Of a stretch of DNA of 64,000 nt, positions 17,224 through 25,709 are shown in pieces. Below the pieces are notes generated by a model. That model saw only the letters and a program-made list of their open reading frames with translations. It made no database searches and was not told the DNA's origin. Within the stretch, counting starts at the first letter, position 1; each line of letters opens with the position of its first letter. The translations under genes and the position numbers were made by a program. Source of the stretch: an uncultured Tidjanibacter sp. (GTDB lineage: Bacteria > Bacteroidota > Bacteroidia > Bacteroidales > Rikenellaceae); contig CALVCL010000004.1 of assembly GCA_944326085.1 (NCBI GenBank), positions 1-64,000 on the forward strand. The letters are read 5' to 3'.

Positions 17224-17598
17224 ATGGATAGAACAACAATAGAAGATGCCGTATTCCCAAACTGCCCGATACGGAATATCTTAGCCAGGCTCTGCGACAA
17301 ATGGTCGCTTCTGGTCATATATACGCTGGACAAGGCCGGCAAGGAAAAAGTACGCTTCAAAGAGTTACAGCGCGAAATTCCCGACATATCGCAGAAGATG
17401 CTGACGGTTACCTTGAGGACATTGGAAGATGACGGCTATGTTACCCGCACCGTATATCCCGAAGTGCCTCCAAGGGTCGAGTATGCGCTTACGTCTCGGG
17501 CACATTCTCTACTTCCGCATGTCAATGCATTGATAGAGTGGGCGCTGGAGAATAACGATGCTATTATGAAAGATAGAAAAAAGGCGAACAAAAAATAA
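17224..17598 (+). CDS. HxlR-family winged-helix regulator
   Basis: The 124-residue protein has the HxlR signature: a Cys near the N-terminus (CPIRNIL), the DKWSLLVIYTL helix, RFKELQREIPDISQKMLT recognition region and TLRTLEDDGYVTRTVYPEVPPRVEY wing. HxlR regulators respond to reactive aldehydes, quinones or redox changes, often through that N-terminal Cys (here C19), and commonly control a divergent gene. The divergent MBL-like gene is the obvious candidate target. The basic tail (KDRKKANKK) is dispensable-looking. Family assignment is firm; the inducer is unknown. Confidence 0.92.
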   Translation: MDRTTIEDAVFPNCPIRNILARLCDKWSLLVIYTLDKAGKEKVRFKELQREIPDISQKMLTVTLRTLEDDGYVTRTVYPEVPPRVEYALTSRAHSLLPHVNALIEWALENNDAIMKDRKKANKK

Positions 17599-17632
17599 GT
17601 GTATAATTCCTCTCCTATCTTTATGCCAAGTA

Positions 17633-17686
17633 ATATACTATACCGTATCTCATCATACACATATAAATTATTACAGTATAGTATAT
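17633..17686. repeat. Inverted repeat downstream of the HxlR gene
   Basis: Ten-base arms ATATACTATA (17633-17642) and TATAGTATAT (17677-17686) are separated by 34 nt in the gap between convergent genes. It may aid transcript ending, but it is purely A+T-rich in the arms apart from one pair, so this is weak. Confidence 0.3.
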
Positions 17687-17747
17687 GTCACCAAATAAAA
17701 AGAGTACAGCAGTCAATACTGCCCCACATCATATTTTAGAGTTTTGC

Positions 17748-18089
17748 TTATAACGCCAATAACAAACATGATACCATTTTAAGTCCGACAATTGACGAGA
17801 TAAGTGTGAAAATGAAAAACAAGCGCCAAAAGCTTGCTGGCTCATGAAAAACAAGTATTCCTACCAAAACGGTTCCAACTGCCCCTATACCAGTCCATAC
17901 GGCATAGGCAGTGCCTAGAGGCAAATTCTGCGTGGCTTTTGCCAACAATCCCATACTTACGATTGTAAACATAATAAATCCGGCCATCCATCCCCACCAA
18001 GAAAGACCTTCAACAGACTTTGCCCGTCCGAGACAATACGTAAAGCCAACCTCACAGAAGCCGGCAATAATCAGAATTATCCAATTCAT
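17748..18089 (-). CDS. Small multidrug resistance (SMR) family exporter
   Basis: The chosen ATG gives 113 residues with four membrane helices, the SMR hallmark. The conserved membrane Glu is in FCEVGF at about residue 13, and the GTAYAVWTGIGAVGT stretch of helix 3 is intact. SMR proteins work as antiparallel dimers driven by proton exchange. The Gdx/SugE branch exports guanidinium while the EmrE branch exports quaternary cations; the sequence alone does not let me decide, though the WTGIGAVGT segment is shared by both. A TTG four codons upstream is a less likely start. No guanidine riboswitch was recognised upstream. Confidence 0.88.
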   Translation of the reverse strand: MNWIILIIAGFCEVGFTYCLGRAKSVEGLSWWGWMAGFIMFTIVSMGLLAKATQNLPLGTAYAVWTGIGAVGTVLVGILVFHEPASFWRLFFIFTLISSIVGLKMVSCLLLAL

Positions 18090-18400
18090 AACTGAATCCA
18101 AACTTGTTTGAGGGCTGCAAGAATTCTCGGCGACTCCTTCTAAAGCGGCACAAAATTATGGAAAAATGACACATAGAAACTATTGTGCAACAAAAAATAA
18201 TCACTGCTTGTAACCGTAACGACCGCACCGATAAACAGACATGGTTGTTAGAGTAATGATCTGATAATTTGATTATATATACGAAGCAATACATGGTTCG
18301 TATAAAATCCCTTAATAATTCAGTAGCAAATATGTTTCTCCGGCAGATTGCCTCTGTCTCTTTGAAAGCAAGTGACTGTCAGCCTGGAAAACAGATTTAG
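18090..18400 (-). other. Intergenic region with a weak promoter for the SMR gene
   Basis: The 311-nt gap holds TAATTTTG on the minus strand (18158-18151), a -7 match about 62 nt before the SMR start; no good -33 is present. The rest shows no gene and no recognised structured RNA. It also contains the 3' flank of the lipid kinase-like gene, without a clear terminator hairpin. Confidence 0.4.
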
Positions 18401-19333
18401 CTATCTGACCACAACTTTCAACGCATCATCGATTATTCTGAACGTTACAGGAGCATAACCTATGGAGTCCCCATCAGCTCCAACTTCCAACTGTTGCGAT
18501 GCACTTATAGTGATATTCCGACCATACCTACACTCGGTAAGTCCGCGCCGATACATCCGTTGGACAAACACCTCGCCCCATCTGCTGAACAGGACCCTTA
18601 CAATCCACGATCGGCTGACACGGCGCAACAACGACAGTTCCAACATCCATTCACCGCTCCCTTGTCTGCGACACAGGCCGATACGTGCCCCTGACAAAGA
18701 AATATTATTCAGTTCGCGACCGTCAATACATATATTTGTTGCTATCGCCCTGCATGAAGCCAGCAATCGTGCAGCCGCCAGCCTGCGGCTGACATAATTA
18801 CGTGTGCCTTCCTCGCGTAATAATCCGATACGATGTGCCATGCAGGCATCCAATCCGACATATCCGTTAACCGCCATATAACGTTCCTGACGGTATCCTG
18901 CCTCTTCATACGACACCACGGCCAACGGCCGTAAAGAAAAACATCCCGATGCGATGGCAGCCACCGCATCGGGATATTCTTCAGGTACTCCAGCAATTCC
19001 TTCACCTCTGTCATGCGGTGAAGGAATTATGCCGAGCAGTACCTCCAACGGTGAAACAGTCTGCTGAATATACAGGCCGTTCACCACCTCATATAATGTG
19101 CGGTCGCCTCCGACAACAATAATATGCCTGCAACCTTCATTGACAGCCTTGACCGTCAACTCCACGGCATGGTATTTATACCGTGTAAATACCGGCTCGA
19201 AGCATATTCCGGCTTCACGCAGCAGCATATCAACGAAAGGCCAATCCCTGCCTGTAATGCCATCACCTGATACGGGATTGACTATCGCCAGCCACTTCGG
19301 TCCGGATGTATGTCCAGCGACCTCCACCTGCAT
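18401..19333 (-). CDS. Diacylglycerol kinase-family protein with altered catalytic motifs
   Basis: The 310-residue protein aligns in outline with the DagK/YegS/sphingosine kinase family: NPVSGDG near 19-25, IIVVGGD at 71-77, and a C-terminal VGADGDSIGYAP segment. The nucleotide-binding GGDGT is here GGDRT (75-79), and the usual LNE is LYE. The second hallmark, GTxND, is replaced by PSPHDRGEG (104-112). The Arg codon is CGC, one base from the Gly codon GGC. Known family members need the glycine-rich loop, so this copy is probably inactive or has a different job. It is the last gene of a barrel protein-phoH-pepD operon, 5 nt after pepD, and its reading frame is intact over full length. Confidence 0.75.
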   Translation of the reverse strand: MQVEVAGHTSGPKWLAIVNPVSGDGITGRDWPFVDMLLREAGICFEPVFTRYKYHAVELTVKAVNEGCRHIIVVGGDRTLYEVVNGLYIQQTVSPLEVLLGIIPSPHDRGEGIAGVPEEYPDAVAAIASGCFSLRPLAVVSYEEAGYRQERYMAVNGYVGLDACMAHRIGLLREEGTRNYVSRRLAAARLLASCRAIATNICIDGRELNNISLSGARIGLCRRQGSGEWMLELSLLRRVSRSWIVRVLFSRWGEVFVQRMYRRGLTECRYGRNITISASQQLEVGADGDSIGYAPVTFRIIDDALKVVVR

Positions 19334-19338
19334 CTAAA

Positions 19339-20802
19339 TTATTTCACAGGTGCATTCTCAAGCGTATAGCAGAGGAATTTCCAGAATTTCTCTACCGACG
19401 CAATGTTCACCTTTTCATCAGGAGAGTGAGGATACTTTATGGTCGGGCCGCAGGAAATCATATCCATCGACGGATATTTACCTCCTATGATACCGCACTC
19501 AAGACCTGCATGTATAGCCATAACATCTGGTTCTCTGCCAAAAAGCTTGTTGTAGCTTTCCTTCATGGTCTTGAGTATCGGCGACTCCATATTCGGATTC
19601 CAGCCATCGTATGCACCAGACTGCTTTACAGTAGCCCCTGACAACTCCATGACGGTACGTATCATCAATGCGAGATCGTCCTTTTCGCTGTTGACCGAGC
19701 TACGGAGCAGGCACATAATTTTAAAATATCCGCGTTCGGACACCACTCGTGCAAGGTTCGACGATGTCTGCACCAGACCAGGCATCGAAGTGCTCATACG
19801 CATTACACCGTTAGGACATGCGAATACGGCATCAATAAGGTTGGCCTGATCGAAGAAATTGATAGCTTTCGATGGTGTCTTAACCGGTATGGCCTTGAAT
19901 GATATACTGTCTTCGATGCCTTTGTATTCGTTAATATAGAGTTTCTCGAACCTCCTCACGGCAGCGAGTAACGCTTTCTCGTTCTTCTTCATCACGGCTA
20001 CCGTAGCAAATGCTTCGCGAGGAATTGCATTTCGCAAACCTCCGCCGTCTATATCGCACAGCATAATGCCGAGTTTCTCCTGGAAGTTGCGCATGAAACG
20101 CACCAAGAGTTTATTGGCATTACCTCTCTGAAGAACTATTTCCATACCGGAGTGGCCGCCTTTCAGCCCCTTGAGTTCGAGCCTGTAACCGGTAAATTCA
20201 TTCTTGTCGAGTTTTACGGTATCGTATTTCATTGTTGCTGTGACATCGAGACCGCCTGCGCAACCGACATACAGTTCGCCTTCTGTTTCAGAGTCGAGGT
20301 TAACAAGAATATCTCCCTTGAGTTCACCTGCACGGAGAGCGAATGCACCGTCCATGCCTGTTTCTTCCGTGGCAGTGAAGAGAGCCTCAATAGGACCGTG
20401 CTTGATGTCATTGCTTTCCAACACGGCAAGGATGGCCGATGCACCGATACCGTTGTCTGCGCCAAGCGTAGTGCCGTTGGCGGTAACCCACTCACCATCT
20501 ATATAAGCCTCAATTGGATCCTTTTCGAAATCAAATTCCTTGTCGGAATTCTTCTGTGGTACCATATCGAGATGCGCCTGAAGCACTATCGTCTTTCTGC
20601 CTTCCATGCCAGGAGTGGCAGGCTTGCGAATGATGACATTCGGCCCTTCATCAACAGTATAGTCAAGTTTGTGTTCCTTTGCAAAATTGACTATATATTC
20701 CCTTATCTTCTCCTCATGATGAGACGGATGGGGAATGCTACATATTTCCGAGAACCTTTTCCACAAAAGTTCCGGCTTCAGTTTTGAAAAATCCTTGTCC
20801 AT
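19339..20802 (-). CDS. pepD: Aminoacyl-histidine dipeptidase (PepD, M20 family)
   Basis: The 487-residue protein is a cytosolic dinuclear zinc dipeptidase that opens Xaa-His and similar dipeptides. Zinc ligands are visible: H77 and D79 in LQAHLDMV, D116 in GADNGIG, E146/E147 in ATEETG, a later Asp in LVNLDSE, and a C-terminal His in KYPHSPDE. The lid domain with GLKGGHSG is present. Length is normal for the family. It lies 38 nt after phoH and 5 nt before the lipid kinase-like gene. Peptide use fits the amino-acid-fermenting gene set in the right part of the window. Confidence 0.95.
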   Translation of the reverse strand: MDKDFSKLKPELLWKRFSEICSIPHPSHHEEKIREYIVNFAKEHKLDYTVDEGPNVIIRKPATPGMEGRKTIVLQAHLDMVPQKNSDKEFDFEKDPIEAYIDGEWVTANGTTLGADNGIGASAILAVLESNDIKHGPIEALFTATEETGMDGAFALRAGELKGDILVNLDSETEGELYVGCAGGLDVTATMKYDTVKLDKNEFTGYRLELKGLKGGHSGMEIVLQRGNANKLLVRFMRNFQEKLGIMLCDIDGGGLRNAIPREAFATVAVMKKNEKALLAAVRRFEKLYINEYKGIEDSISFKAIPVKTPSKAINFFDQANLIDAVFACPNGVMRMSTSMPGLVQTSSNLARVVSERGYFKIMCLLRSSVNSEKDDLALMIRTVMELSGATVKQSGAYDGWNPNMESPILKTMKESYNKLFGREPDVMAIHAGLECGIIGGKYPSMDMISCGPTIKYPHSPDEKVNIASVEKFWKFLCYTLENAPVK

Positions 20803-20840
20803 AACAAATTATTTAAATTGTCGTTTGTTGCCTGTTTTAG

Positions 20841-21818
20841 TCACTGCCTGTCCGCAGTCTCATTCTGTGGCGCACCACCATCGCCTGCCTGTTCGAAAGC
20901 TTTGACAATATGCTTAACCAGGCTATGACGAATGATGTCTCGCTTGTCAAATTCAACCATTCCTATTCCCTTGATACCACGGAGCAGTTCCATGGCACGC
21001 ACCAGTCCTGAATCGGAACGGCGCGGCAGGTCTATCTGCGTAATGTCGCCTGTAACGATGAATTTGGCATTACGTCCCATACGGGTAAGGAACATCTTCA
21101 ACTGCGAGAGCGTCGTGTTCTGCGCTTCATCCAATATGACAAACGCATTGTCAAGCGTACGGCCGCGCATATACGCAAGTGGCGCTATCTGTACGGTACC
21201 TTCATCAACATACTTCTGCAGTTTTGCCGGAGGTATCATATCGTTCAAGGCATCATACAACGGCTGCAAATACGGATCGAGTTTCTCTTTCATGTCCCCT
21301 GGGAGAAAGCCAAGCTTCTCTCCAGCCTCCACAGCAGGACGAGTCAAGATAATGCGCTTAACCTCTTTGTTTTTAAGCGCCCTTACAGCCAAGGCTATGG
21401 CCGTATATGTCTTGCCGCTTCCGGCAGGGCCGACGGCAAACAGCAAATCATTGTCACCGTACATCGACACCAAACGGTGCTGGTTTTCAGTACGTGCCTT
21501 GACAATAAGCCCACCATTACCGTATACAATAATATCCTTGTTCTGTGCCTCCTCTGCACTACGCAGCCCTTCCGAAAACACCTGGCTTACGACCTCTGGA
21601 GAAATATGTCCATACTTGGCCGAATATGCCAAAAGCGAGTTCATTTTGTCCTCAAACCTGACAAGTTCGGCATCATCGCCTATTGCCTTAATCAAGGAAC
21701 CGCGCGCCACTATTTTAAGTTTCGGAAAAAGGTCGCAAATCCTTTGGAGGTTGGAATTTGCGACCCCATAAAATTCTACTGGCTCTATGCCTTCGAGAGT
21801 TATGATTTTTTCAGGCAT
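20841..21818 (-). CDS. PhoH-family ATPase
   Basis: The 325-residue protein (ATG at 21818; a TTG two codons upstream is also possible, with AGGAGA nearby) has Walker A VGPAGSGKT at about 127-135 and Walker B VILDEAQN near 225. It matches the PhoH (PhoL/YbeZ) type, a soluble P-loop ATPase tied to RNA metabolism and ribosome maturation, usually beside ybeY. Here it instead follows an outer-membrane barrel gene by 12 nt and precedes pepD. The C-terminal tail is Gly/Ala-rich and looks disordered. Confidence 0.93.
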   Translation of the reverse strand: MPEKIITLEGIEPVEFYGVANSNLQRICDLFPKLKIVARGSLIKAIGDDAELVRFEDKMNSLLAYSAKYGHISPEVVSQVFSEGLRSAEEAQNKDIIVYGNGGLIVKARTENQHRLVSMYGDNDLLFAVGPAGSGKTYTAIALAVRALKNKEVKRIILTRPAVEAGEKLGFLPGDMKEKLDPYLQPLYDALNDMIPPAKLQKYVDEGTVQIAPLAYMRGRTLDNAFVILDEAQNTTLSQLKMFLTRMGRNAKFIVTGDITQIDLPRRSDSGLVRAMELLRGIKGIGMVEFDKRDIIRHSLVKHIVKAFEQAGDGGAPQNETADRQ

Positions 21819-21830
21819 TTGCAAATCTCC

Positions 21831-22451
21831 TTAGAAAAGGTAACCAATGCTTACGGTCCAACTCGTCGGAGTAGTATTGACAGAGGCTATATCAGCCACA
21901 TTGACAACCTTCTTCTTGAAGACACCATTGTAGCGCACATCAACCATGATATTGAACAAGTCAACACCGATACCTGCAGTCCATGTTACCGTCGGCTTGC
22001 GGAACAAATTCTCGGCTACTGCCACTTCCGGTGCATTTTTAAACTTGGCAGTTGACATAAGGTTGAATACCGGACCCAAATTAGCCCTGATTTTAATGAT
22101 GTTCGACGAACCTATACCCACGCCGACAAGCACTGGAACACTCAAATTATTGGTAGTTACCGACACCGGAGTACTTGACATAGGCAACTCCATGTCATTA
22201 TACTTGCCCCAGTCATACACAAGTTCGCCCTGCACGAATATAGGCACCACTGGAAAGTCAACACGCGCCACCAAACCTGCATTAAAACCGCTGGCATTTT
22301 TCTTCACATTAAGAAGTTCCCTATAATCCAATTTGGACTGGTTTGCAGTATAACCGGCCTTAAGACCGAACGAAATAAACGGGAGATTATTACCGGCCAT
22401 TGCCGATACTGAAATCAATAAGGCTACCGCCAACACTGTAAATTTCTTCAT
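21831..22451 (-). CDS. Small outer-membrane beta-barrel protein
   Basis: Starting at the ATG preceded by AGGATATATT gives 206 residues with a signal peptide (MKKFTVLAVALLISVSAMA). The mature part shows alternating strands of the PorT/OmpA-like barrel families (SFGLKAGYTANQSKL, FNAGLVARVDFPV, IFVQGELVYDWG) and ends in an aromatic residue, SIGYLF, as needed for BAM-dependent insertion. Eight strands are likely. Function unknown. An upstream extension in the same frame is rejected because it passes through the promoter. It heads the four-gene operon with phoH and pepD. Confidence 0.85.
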   Translation of the reverse strand: MKKFTVLAVALLISVSAMAGNNLPFISFGLKAGYTANQSKLDYRELLNVKKNASGFNAGLVARVDFPVVPIFVQGELVYDWGKYNDMELPMSSTPVSVTTNNLSVPVLVGVGIGSSNIIKIRANLGPVFNLMSTAKFKNAPEVAVAENLFRKPTVTWTAGIGVDLFNIMVDVRYNGVFKKKVVNVADIASVNTTPTSWTVSIGYLF

Positions 22452-22476
22452 AATATATCCTTTTAGTGACACTTTA

Positions 22477-22507
22477 CAAATATAAGCTTTTTTCGCCACC
22501 CGACCAA
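22477..22507 (-). promoter_or_regulatory. Promoter of the barrel protein-phoH-pepD operon
   Basis: Minus-strand TTG at 22507-22505 and TATATTTG at 22484-22477 are 20 nt apart. The transcript would start near 22470, giving a leader of about 20 nt and supporting the chosen start codon. Confidence 0.78.
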
Positions 22508-22619
22508 CCGACACGCCCTCTTTCGCATGCCCGAATCGACATTTACCTGTTTTTAACCATATCAGTAACATATACCCACAAGATATAGGTAGCGATACGG
22601 AATTTTGGCATATTCTCCG

Positions 22620-22627
22620 TATCTTTG
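22620..22627 (+). promoter_or_regulatory. -7 box of the der gene
   Basis: TATCTTTG lies 19 bp before the der start codon. No matching -33 element at 19-21 nt was found. Confidence 0.5.
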
Positions 22628-22646
22628 CCGACAAAAATCATACACA

Positions 22647-23951
22647 ATGAGCATAGTAGCAATCGTCGGACGCCCCAACGTGGGCAAAAGCACCTTGTTC
22701 AACAGGCTTGTAGGCATGAGGCAAGCTATTGTAGACTCCACTGCCGGAACCACACGCGACCGTCACTACGGTCGCACGGACTGGAATGGCCGCGAATTCT
22801 CAGTCATTGACACCGGCGGATACACCGTAAACAGCGACGACATATTCGAAGACGAAATACGCCGTCAGGTAATGCTGGCCATAGACGAGGCCGATGTCAT
22901 ACTTTTCATGACCGAGGTCAGCACCGGTATTACCGACCTTGACATGTTCATGGCTGATATCCTTCGCCGTACCGACAAGAAAGTCATTCTCGTCGTGAAC
23001 AAGGTAGACAACAACGACCAATTATACGGCACTCCTGAATTCTATGCTCTCGGGCTCGGAGAGCCATATTCGATAAGCTCCATGAGCGGAAGCGGCACAG
23101 GCGACCTTATGGATGCCATTGTTGCCGCCCTGCCGGACGACGCCAGAAGCGACTACGAAGAAGGATTGCCGCGTATCACGATAGTAGGTCGGCCCAATGT
23201 CGGCAAATCGTCCATGACCAATGCTCTCCTTGGACAGGAACGCAATATCGTCACACCTGTAGCAGGCACTACGCGCGACTCTGTACATACACGTTACAAC
23301 AAGTATGGCATGGATTTCTATCTCATCGATACAGCCGGTCTGCGTAAAAAAGGCAAGGTAACGGAAGACCTGGAATTCTACTCTGTCATGCGTTCAATCC
23401 GTGCCATAGAAAGTTCCGATGTCTGCATACTGATGCTCGATGCATCGCAGGGCATCGAGGCACAGGACATGAACATCTTCAACCTGATAATCCGCAACAA
23501 GAAAGGCTGCGTTATTGTCATAAACAAATGGGACCTCATTGAGAAGGGCAACAACACCATGAAGGAGTGGCGCGAAGCGTTGAAAAACAAGCTTGCCCCA
23601 TTCAACGACGTGCCCATCATTTTCACCTCCGTGCCCGACAAGCAGCGCATACTCGAAGTACTGCAGACCGCTATCAGGGTTTACCGTTCGAGGGCTCGCA
23701 GGATACCGACATCGGAATTCAACGAATATATCCTGCCCATAATAGAGACTACCCCCCCGCCTTCCACAAAGGGCAAGTACATACGCATCAAGTATGCAAC
23801 ACAACTGCCTAACCCGACACCTGTATTTGCGTTCTTCGTCAATCTGCCGCAATACATAAAGGAACCGTACAGACGTTTCCTTGAGAACAAAATACGTGAA
23901 CACTGGGACTTTGCCGGTGTACCTATGCAAATATATTTCAGACAAAAATAA
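22647..23951 (+). CDS. der: Ribosome biogenesis GTPase Der (EngA)
   Basis: The 434-residue protein has two tandem GTPase domains, each with GRPNVGKS (8-15 and near residue 184), and DTGG/DTAG switch II motifs (the second as [10 protein letters not shown]). NKVD and NKWD specificity motifs are also present. The C-terminal KH-like domain follows, with the typical [10 protein letters not shown] and FAGVPM segments. Der is essential for 50S subunit maturation. The ATG used here begins [13 protein letters not shown]; an upstream in-frame extension overlaps the -7 box and is rejected. It is divergent from the barrel operon. Confidence 0.97.
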   Translation: MSIVAIVGRPNVGKSTLFNRLVGMRQAIVDSTAGTTRDRHYGRTDWNGREFSVIDTGGYTVNSDDIFEDEIRRQVMLAIDEADVILFMTEVSTGITDLDMFMADILRRTDKKVILVVNKVDNNDQLYGTPEFYALGLGEPYSISSMSGSGTGDLMDAIVAALPDDARSDYEEGLPRITIVGRPNVGKSSMTNALLGQERNIVTPVAGTTRDSVHTRYNKYGMDFYLIDTAGLRKKGKVTEDLEFYSVMRSIRAIESSDVCILMLDASQGIEAQDMNIFNLIIRNKKGCVIVINKWDLIEKGNNTMKEWREALKNKLAPFNDVPIIFTSVPDKQRILEVLQTAIRVYRSRARRIPTSEFNEYILPIIETTPPPSTKGKYIRIKYATQLPNPTPVFAFFVNLPQYIKEPYRRFLENKIREHWDFAGVPMQIYFRQK

Positions 23952-24041
23952 AACACGTCTTGTGAGTATCCTGGAAAGATACGGGGCTTTCTACCATGAT
24001 TTAGACGGGCTCCGTATCCCTGGAGTAAACAACAATAAACA

Positions 24042-24944
24042 ATGTCACATCAACAACGACGTACAATCGCCCTACCCCTTGCAATGATAATAGGAGCCGT
24101 ATTCCACGGCTTTTTCAATAAATTATCATTCCTGCCTCCTTATCTCATTTTTGCGATGCTGTTTGTAACTTACTGTCGCATCTCATCGAATGAGGTACGG
24201 TTCCGTACATTCCATTGGGTTCTTCTAGCTGCTCAGATGATTCTTGGCACAACCATATACGCAGTCCTGTACAGCATTGACCCGCTATTGGCACAGGGAG
24301 GCATGATGTGTTCGTTCGTGCCAACAGCCATGGCAGCCACAACCATAGGTGGCATGCTCGGCGCAAACGTAGCCACCATGGCTTCGTTTTGCCTCATGAG
24401 TAATATGGGAGTAGCAATCGCAGCTCCAATAGCTTTTGCCGCAATAGGTGCACATCCTGAACTGTCGTTCATCCAATCGGTCGGAATTATTCTGTGGAAA
24501 GTGGTTCCGCTGCTGATAATGCCTTTTGTTTGCGCCATCCTGCTTGAAAATTTGGCTCCGAAGTGGCATGAAGCAATCCGTAAAAAACAGATAATATCGT
24601 TTTGGCTGTGGGCTGCCTCCCTTACGGTGGTACTCGGACGTACAGTCGAGTTTCTGATAGCCCAGCCGAGCGAAAACTATTCGATAGAAATAATGCTTGC
24701 TGGCATAGCGCTGGTGATATGTCTGCTGCAATTTACATTGGGGCGCTACATCGGACGACGTTTTGGCGACACGGTAGCCGGTGGTCAGTTGATAGGCCAA
24801 AAAAATACCGTGCTTGCCATATGGATGGCACAGACTTGGCTCGATCCGCTATCTTCCGTAGCACCTGCAGCATATGTCATTTGGCAAAATATCGTAAACA
24901 GCTGGCAATTATGGCGTTATAAAGGAGAAGTAGAGAACAGGTAA
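24042..24944 (+). CDS. BASS-type (bile acid:sodium symporter family) transporter
   Basis: The 300-residue protein is almost all membrane helices, about nine to ten. A small-residue-rich pair (SFVPTAMAATTIGGMLGANVATMAS) and the late NTVLAIWMAQTWLDPLSSVAPAAYVIWQN segment are the crossing-helix regions typical of the BASS superfamily. Substrates in this family include organic acids such as pyruvate or pantoate and bile salts; the sequence does not say which. It is 90 nt after der and ends at a strong bidirectional terminator, so it could be co-transcribed with der. Confidence 0.8.
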   Translation: MSHQQRRTIALPLAMIIGAVFHGFFNKLSFLPPYLIFAMLFVTYCRISSNEVRFRTFHWVLLAAQMILGTTIYAVLYSIDPLLAQGGMMCSFVPTAMAATTIGGMLGANVATMASFCLMSNMGVAIAAPIAFAAIGAHPELSFIQSVGIILWKVVPLLIMPFVCAILLENLAPKWHEAIRKKQIISFWLWAASLTVVLGRTVEFLIAQPSENYSIEIMLAGIALVICLLQFTLGRYIGRRFGDTVAGGQLIGQKNTVLAIWMAQTWLDPLSSVAPAAYVIWQNIVNSWQLWRYKGEVENR

Positions 24945-24954
24945 TCAATAAAAA

Positions 24955-24980
24955 GAGGCATGGTGTTATTTCCATGCCTC
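24955..24980. terminator. Bidirectional terminator between the BASS and HdeD genes
   Basis: Perfect 9-bp arms GAGGCATGG/CCATGCCTC with an 8-nt loop, flanked by an A-run on the left. It serves two convergent genes. Confidence 0.85.
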
Positions 24981-25006
24981 GCGATAAAATTACTGTTCAA
25001 ATCAAT

Positions 25007-25582
25007 CTAAGCACCGATATTTTTCATTCTTTTTTTAATACCAAGCAATTGGAATGCAAACACTGCAATGGCCAGACCGGCCATCAACAAAGATACTCCA
25101 ACCCATAAAACAACTGCCTGGAAACCGAAAATTGGGTGAATGAATATCATAAGGGAGCACAGCACAAGCAGTATCCCCAAAATGATAGTCCACCACATGC
25201 CCGGAATATTGAAATGGTTCATTTCGCTTGCTATGCCTATAAGGCTTACGCCTCTGAACATCAGCCAAAGCCCCAAAAGCACCGGAAGTATCATGGCAGA
25301 CATACCGGGGCTGCAAAGCAGAATGACACCCAAAATCATATCGAAGACACCAAGGATTGCAGACCATCCCCTTCCGACCATGTATCGTTCAGTGAATGCA
25401 GCCGCCGTCTGGACAATACCGGAAACGAGCATCAATACTGCAAACAACATGGCCATGCTCATATAACTTTCGCCCGGGAATGACAATACAAGTATGCCAA
25501 CTGCAAATACGGCTATGCCGAGAATAAGCGTCGCCCACCAATAGCGTGTAAGACTGCGAAATTGTTCGATTAATGTTGCCAT
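25007..25582 (-). CDS. HdeD/DUF308-family membrane protein
   Basis: The 191-residue protein has six predicted membrane helices arranged as three hairpin pairs, each with the family's G-x-x-x-L-x-P-G-like turn (VLSFPGES, LLCSPGMS, IFIHPIFG). In E. coli HdeD supports acid resistance at high cell density; in other bacteria the role is unknown. It ends with a short basic cytosolic tail (IKKRMKN). It stands alone, convergent with the transporter gene on its 3' side, and 127 nt downstream of the large outer-membrane protein's stop codon on the same strand. Confidence 0.88.
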   Translation of the reverse strand: MATLIEQFRSLTRYWWATLILGIAVFAVGILVLSFPGESYMSMAMLFAVLMLVSGIVQTAAAFTERYMVGRGWSAILGVFDMILGVILLCSPGMSAMILPVLLGLWLMFRGVSLIGIASEMNHFNIPGMWWTIILGILLVLCSLMIFIHPIFGFQAVVLWVGVSLLMAGLAIAVFAFQLLGIKKRMKNIGA

Positions 25583-25709
25583 AGCTCAAACTTTTTAAAA
25601 TTTACAATATTGTTTACTTACCTCCATGTTTTACAATAATCATGCTAAACCTACAGAACACTTAGATACTGCCATATAGTCATGTTCTCATAGGCCGTTG
25701 TGCTGTTGA

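Noticed and set aside
18102..18400. Possible guanidine riboswitch upstream of the SMR gene
   Set aside because: No conserved ykkC-type elements or paired ACGR hairpins could be found by eye in the leader.
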